Shown here: positions 59,215 through 64,000 of the stretch, piece by piece
Numbering within the stretch: position 1 is the stretch's first letter
Layout of the letters: every line of letters begins with the position of its first letter
Assembly: GCA_037039925.1 (NCBI GenBank)
Contig: JAXRKP010001351.1
Span: 1-64,000, forward strand
DNA: 64,000 nucleotides
Direction: 5' to 3'
Source: Doris montereyensis
Lineage: Eukaryota > Mollusca > Gastropoda > Nudibranchia > Dorididae
Notes under the pieces: generated by a model
What the model was told of the DNA's origin: nothing
Database searches by the model: none
What the model saw: the letters and a program-made list of their open reading frames with translations, nothing else
Translations under genes and position numbers: made by a program

Positions 59215-59560
59215 GAGATCTGATACTGAAGTATCCATTTCAGATGATGCTGTTCATAACTTAGGCATAAATTTTGATAGCATTCTTACTATGCAACCTC
59301 TTAACACCAAAGTTCTAAAAGGTTGCAATTACCATCTGAGGACAATTTTCAAAATGTCAATAATTTTAGAGAGTGAAGCAACTAAATTGCTAGTTTATTT
59401 ATTGTTCATTTTAAGTAGAATTGATATATTGCAGCACACTTCTTGCAGGCTGTCCCAAACACACACAATTAAGAGACTTTTGATATAAGATAAAGCAGCT
59501 CGTTTCTGTATTTTGTTTTTTATTTCTAAGAGACCTTGACAAATGCTTTTGTGTTCTTCA
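59215..59560 (+). mobile_element. L2/CR1-like LINE RT fragment
   Basis: One frame reads ISDDAVHNLGINFDSILTM, then LKGCNYHLRTIFKM, TKLLVYLLFILSRID and KHTIKRL-like residues in shifted frames, then KAARF. This matches the region after the catalytic box in L2/CR1-type RTs (VRNLGV, CxxHLRNI, SRLDYCN, NKAAR). The catalytic part is absent. Confidence 0.75.
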
Positions 59561-60220
59561 TAGTTACAATTTCGATACATCACACAGAGGATACTTTTTA
59601 CTTTTTCCTTTGCTTCCTATTTTGCAACAGATCGATTCATGGTCTTTGCTTGTTTGTATAAATTATAAAAGCACTTTCAATGATCATTTTGACTTAATCC
59701 TATTACATTTCCACCCTTTTCATATATCTCTGTCTCTTCTGTGTGCATTTCATAATGTGTGTAATTTGATTACAAGTTTAGTATTGCTCATTGTGTCAGC
59801 CATGTTTCACAACCAAGCACTATAATATAGCATCTGATTGTATGTTTTCCAATATCAAAATCAACTCTTCCTATTTATTCAAAACACTTTAGAAGTTTAT
59901 CACCACTGTCTTTAGATCAGTTTTATCTTATAATTTAGTACACATGTGATAGTCGATGCTTTCTTTCGTCTCTCTTGCTTCTTTTAGTTGGCTTCACTGT
60001 GTTAAAATAAATATGATTGTGTTCATTTTTGTTGTTGGTTTGCCAGTTAATGTAGTATTATAATTGCATTTAAGGTCACAAAGTTTGTTTGTAGTCGGTG
60101 CAACATTTAGAAATGGTTGATTGCTTATCAATCCATTTTATTCTGTACTGGAAAAAAGTTTGATCTATTCAAATCTTGTATTACATTCATATTTACATGA
60201 TTATTTCAACTACGTTTCAG

Positions 60221-60304
60221 GAAAAATGCTCGAATAAGTGGAATTTCATCTCAGATCCACACACAGGCATCTCCACTCTTGTTTCAAGCAACAAATAAAC
60301 TATG
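60221..60304 (+). CDS. Second coding exon of the leader-bearing protein
   Basis: The acceptor CTACGTTTCAG precedes it and the donor CTATG/GTAAGG follows. In phase with exon 1 it encodes KNARISGISSQIHTQAS and PLLFQATNKLW. It is still basic and free of acidic residues. The next exon is not in view; LINE copy C fills most of the remaining sequence. Confidence 0.55.
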
Positions 60305-60319
60305 GTAAGGTATATATTA

Positions 60320-60520
60320 GACTAAACCAATAAAGATATACTAAACAAATAAATATATACTGATACTAAACGAATAAATGTATACTAAACATAAAGGTGT
60401 ACTAAACCAATAAAGGTTTACTAAACCAATAAAGGTATCTGAATTAATGAAGGTATACTAAACCAGCCAAGGTATACTGAATCAATGAAGGTATACTAAA
60501 CAAACATAGGTAAATGAACA
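60320..60520. repeat. Degenerate tandem repeat of about 20 bp
   Basis: TACTAAACCAATAAAGGT-type units recur about nine times between the donor and LINE copy C. Confidence 0.8.
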
Positions 60521-60539
60521 GATTGATGGGAACTATCTT

Positions 60540-63500
60540 TTAATGATTGAAAGACCCGGGCAGTGGACAGGTAAGCACCTCTATGGGGAGTAGATGATGC
60601 CGCCCTCCACGAGTCTCCTGCTGCCTTGCAGGTTGGTCTTGGCTGACTAAAGGCTAAGGGAGTTAACCCTGACAGAAAACAACCTGCTGCCTTGTAGGTC
60701 AGTCTTGGTTGACCAAAGGTTAAGGGAGTTAACCCTGACAGAAAATAACAACCTGCTGCCTTGCAGGTTGGTCTTGAATGACCAAAGGCTAAGGGAGTTA
60801 ACCCTGGCAGAAAATAACAAGGCCTGATAGGGGGCCTTAAGGTGGCAGCCCCACCATCTACCTAGGGCACAGTGGGCTAATCCCCTGCTTATCCAAAACC
60901 TAACTGATGCAGAGAAATAAATATAATATACCTGGCTTGGCCTTTTAATGACGAAAATAGAAAAGAACATGGACTGTGATTTTTGGAACGTGGAATATTA
61001 GGGCAATAAATGGAAAAGAGTTATAATTAGTTGAAAAAATGGAAAAATTCAAAGTAGACATTTTGGCTATTACAGAAACAAAGAAAAAAGGACCAGGAAT
61101 AGAAAATGTGAATAGAAAATGTAGGACCAAATATTATTTTAATCTTCTCAGGAGTAGATGTCAAAGATAGAGCTAGAGCAGGCGTATGTCTCCTAATACA
61201 TAAAAGGCATAGCCTATTAAACCAAAAGGAAGAGAAATTAAATTATTAACAGCTTAGGGACCAAATAAAGACGCCACTACAGTAGAAAAAATACCTTCAA
61301 AAACGATTTACAAATAGCTGCAGAGAATCTTAAACACAAGCAGTAACTAAAGGTTTTAGGAGATTTAAACACTAGAGTAAGCAACAATATAGAAACAGGA
61401 GGAGTAATAGGTAAAGAAGGAGAGACAACAATTTCTCCAAATGGGAGAGACTAATAGATTTTTGCCTAAAGAATAACATGAAAATAGCAAACACCTTTTT
61501 TCCTCATAAAGATATCCACAAATATACAAGAGAGTAAATGAAGACAGATGTGAAAAGTCAATGATAGACTACATAATAGTTATTAGCTCCCTTTTTTACA
61601 GTACATTGGATGTGAGAGTAAATAGAGAAGTAGAAATATGTAGTGATCATCACCTAGTTATTGCCAAAATGAGATTACTGACTGAAGAAAACAAACAGAA
61701 AAGGAAATAGAAGAACGATACTAAACTCAAAATACAGGAACTAAATAAACTAATAGTAAAAGAGATGTACCAATGTAAGATAAAAAGATTCATCAGCGAA
61801 AGACAGATAGATCTGAATGATAGCACAATAGAAGAAAAGTGGCAAATGTATAAAGAAACACCCTCAGTTGTACTGAAGAGGTTTGTGGTAGGAAACAAAT
61901 TAAAGGAGATGGGAAAACAACAGCATGGTGGAATGAGAATGTCAAAACTAAGATCAAAGAAAAGAAGGATGCCTGGAAGAAATACTTGCAAACAATGAGA
62001 CCAGAGGATAGGATAGATTACGTGAATAAAAGAACTATCGCCAAAGAGGAAGTGAGGAAAGCAAAACAGGAACAATGGAAAGAGTTTAGACAAAGACTTC
62101 AAGAAAGCTATCAAGGAAATCAAAAGCTGTTCTGGGGTGTGATGAAGAGCATGAGAAAGACCAAAGCATGCCCAATACGACAAATTAAGAAAGCCAAAGG
62201 AGAAATAATGAAAGAAGACAGCCAAATCATGGAAACATGGAGAAAGCATTTCCACCTATTGCATAATCCCTCCAAACCGTATGAAACAAGGAGTTCACAT
62301 CAATTAGTAAGAGTAACAAATAATCCAGAGGAGACAGCTGAAGGTGTATGGAAGAAATCCAAACAGCTATAGGAAAAGTGAAATTAGTAAAAGTCCCAGG
62401 AGCAGATCAAGTTCATCCAGAAATGGTGAAAAACCAAGAGAGAGAGGCAGATAAACTACTACATGCAATATGCCAACAAGCATGGAAGTCCAAACAGGTG
62501 CTAGACGACTGGAAAAAGGGAACGGTAGTACCAATACATAAGAAAGGATCAACTATGGAATGCTCAAACTATAGGGGGATATCACTACTTAACTTTCCAG
62601 GAAAAGTATATGCCAGGATACTGGAAATAAGACTAAGGAAAAGAGTAGAGGATCAGATTGAAGAGCATCAGAGTGGATTTAGACCAGGAAGAAGTGTACA
62701 AGACCACATATTTGCAATTAGACAAATAATAGAAAAATTCCCTGAGAGAAACCTTGACTTGCACCTGTGTTTTATTGACTTTGAAAAGGCATTTGACACT
62801 GTGAGGAGGAGGGACAGACTTTGGCATTCCTTAAAAGAACACAAATTAGAGCAAGGTTTGATAGAAGTTATTAAAAGTTTTTACAATAAACCAACATGTG
62901 CAGTGAGAGTAGCTGGAAACTTATCTGCAGAATTTCATGGAGATATAGGAGTAAGACAGGGTTGTATCCTTAATCCTCTTTTTTTATCACATTTATGGAT
63001 TCATTTGCAAAGGCATCCTCAAAAATGAAGAAAATGAATGTAGGTATGTGGAAGCTCAAACCAGTAAATGTATCAATGCTTTCATTTGCCGATGATTTAG
63101 TTCTGTTTGGAAAATCAGAAAGTGACCTTCAGTCGAATATCAACATTATGAACAATGAACTAAATAAAAGAGGAATGAGAGTAAATGCAAAGAAAACCAA
63201 AACAATACTAGTAACTAGGGAAGCTAAAACACAAAACCTTGAATTGGGCAGGGAGAATTTAGAACAAGTTTAAAGCTACAATTACCTAGGTGTAATGATT
63301 AACTCAGAGGGAAAAGTAACGGAAGAAATCAGCCAGAGAATCAAAAAGGCAATGACAATAAATGTAACCATATAGAAAAGGCATTTATAGATAAATAAGA
63401 ATTGTCAACAAAAACCAAAATGGCAGTATACAATACAGTTTATTGTCCTACTTTCCTCTATGACAGCGAAACCTTGACCTTAGACAGTAGAGAATACAGT

Positions 63501-63890
63501 AGAGTACAGGCAACTGAAATGAAATATCTAAGAAGAGTAGTAGGGAAAACTAAAAGAGACAAAATCAAAAACACAACAATAAGAGATCAAACCAAAGCAG
63601 ATGGCATAAAAACTAAGATAGAAAAAAATGAATTGAGATGGTTTGGGCATGTAAACAGAATGAATGACAATAGAATAGCTAAATCCCAAGGTAAAAGACC
63701 AAAAGCAGACCTCAGAGAAAGTGGGAAGAAGATATAATAGAGGCATTGAAGCTTAGAATTAAAAAATTTTGAAAGGAAACAGGAAATGCCAGGACAAAGA
63801 ATCCTGGAGAAAGATCATCTCGGGCATCTGAACCCATACACTGAAAGGTAGAATGAGAACTGATAGAGAAAGAAAAAGAAAGAAAGAAAG
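60540..63890 (+). mobile_element. LINE copy C, longest copy, plus strand
   Basis: A 5' region holds three tandem monomers of about 66 bp (60,612-60,810). An APE-type endonuclease begins near 60,978 (FGTWNIRAINGKEL, KFKVDILAITETKKKG) and ends with SMIDYIIV and EICSDHHLVIAKM near 61,560-61,665. A linker runs to 62,330. The RT spans 62,390-63,280 with VVPIHKKGSTMECSNYRGI, HQSGFRPGRSVQDHIFAIRQ, HLCFIDFEKAFDTVRRRD, VRQGCILNP and SFADDLVLF. The C-terminal part has YDSETLTLDSREYSRVQ and LRWFGHVNRMND near 63,640. It ends with the 3' tail and AAAG repeats at about 63,870. The architecture fits RTE/Jockey-like elements. Several stops and frameshifts make it inactive. Confidence 0.92.
60612..60812 (+). 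repeat. Tandem 5' monomers of LINE copy C
   Basis: Three units start with CCTGCTGCCTTG and end with GGGAGTTAACCC plus a GACAGAAAA-type end. Such monomer arrays act as promoters in some LINEs; here this is only an analogy. Confidence 0.75.
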
Positions 63891-64000
63891 ATTGAAAGAC
63901 AAAAAGATTAATTTATTTTTCATTCCTGTATTCTAACTCCTATTGTGGCTCATTTCTACTTGAGTCAATTGGGAAAGTGTGTGTAAGTGTCTTTCACAAG

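Noticed and set aside
59600..59990. Possible second RT fragment on the minus strand (VLGCETW-like phrase)
   Set aside because: Only one short motif is suggestive, and the surrounding frames carry many stops and no further RT motifs.
61650..62255. 201-codon minus-strand ORF
   Set aside because: Antisense of the LINE copy C linker region; the plus strand carries the recognisable protein.

Overview
The window is eukaryotic, intron-rich and AT-rich, and packed with decayed transposons and tandem repeats. The best-resolved gene is the splicing factor U2AF1 in an invertebrate form. Together with the LINE, SINE and Harbinger content this suggests a lophotrochozoan animal, most likely a mollusc (gastropod-like). 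That placement is inference, not a species call. Most long open frames here lie on microsatellites, satellites or transposons and are not genes.

Three host genes are supported. (1) From about 4.15 to 29.2 kb on the plus strand lies an FG-repeat nucleoporin, NUP153-like by its pre-FG peptides and FG repeats (POM121 is the alternative). It has about twelve exon blocks, including one FG exon of about 2.57 kb at 24,089-26,655, and a basic C-terminus ending at 29,197. Its reading frame is broken many times by small indels. (2) From 46,046 to 36,198 on the minus strand lies a complete eight-exon U2AF1 (U2AF35) gene of 236 codons with no frame breaks. It is tail-to-tail with the nucleoporin gene. 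(3) From 58,390 on the plus strand start the first two coding exons of an unidentified gene whose product begins with a mitochondrial-type leader. It continues past the second exon and beyond a LINE insertion.

Region by region: 0.6-3.9 kb holds LINE fragments around a giant (ATT)n tract. 5.2-8.9 kb holds inverted repeats, hairpin MITEs and a GA/CA-rich dispersed repeat. Nucleoporin introns at 10-30 kb carry two internally deleted PIF/Harbinger elements with TAA target duplications, a near full-length LINE, and several minisatellites, some apparently grown from splice signals. 30.6-34.2 kb holds LINE RNase H remnants and tRNA-derived SINEs. 36-46 kb is U2AF1, with SINEs and a pogo/Tigger-like element in its introns. 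46.3-49 kb holds a (TTC)n tract and a 105-bp satellite whose monomer contains the head of the SINE that ends the array. 49.6-54.2 kb is a 48-bp satellite. 54.2-57.2 kb holds a CR1/Jockey-like fragment, a 33-bp minisatellite and GC-skewed repeats. 59-64 kb holds an L2/CR1-like RT fragment and the longest LINE copy.

The most notable pattern is the coupling of repeat growth to functional signals. A 19-bp minisatellite in the nucleoporin gene has units that begin with a 5' splice-site sequence and end with a 3' splice-site-like sequence. A second donor is duplicated at 16.9 kb. A 46-bp repeat abuts the last acceptor and repeats its pyrimidine/branch-point-like stretch. A satellite near 48 kb multiplies a pol III A box. 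No CRISPR array, rRNA gene or functional tRNA gene was seen.
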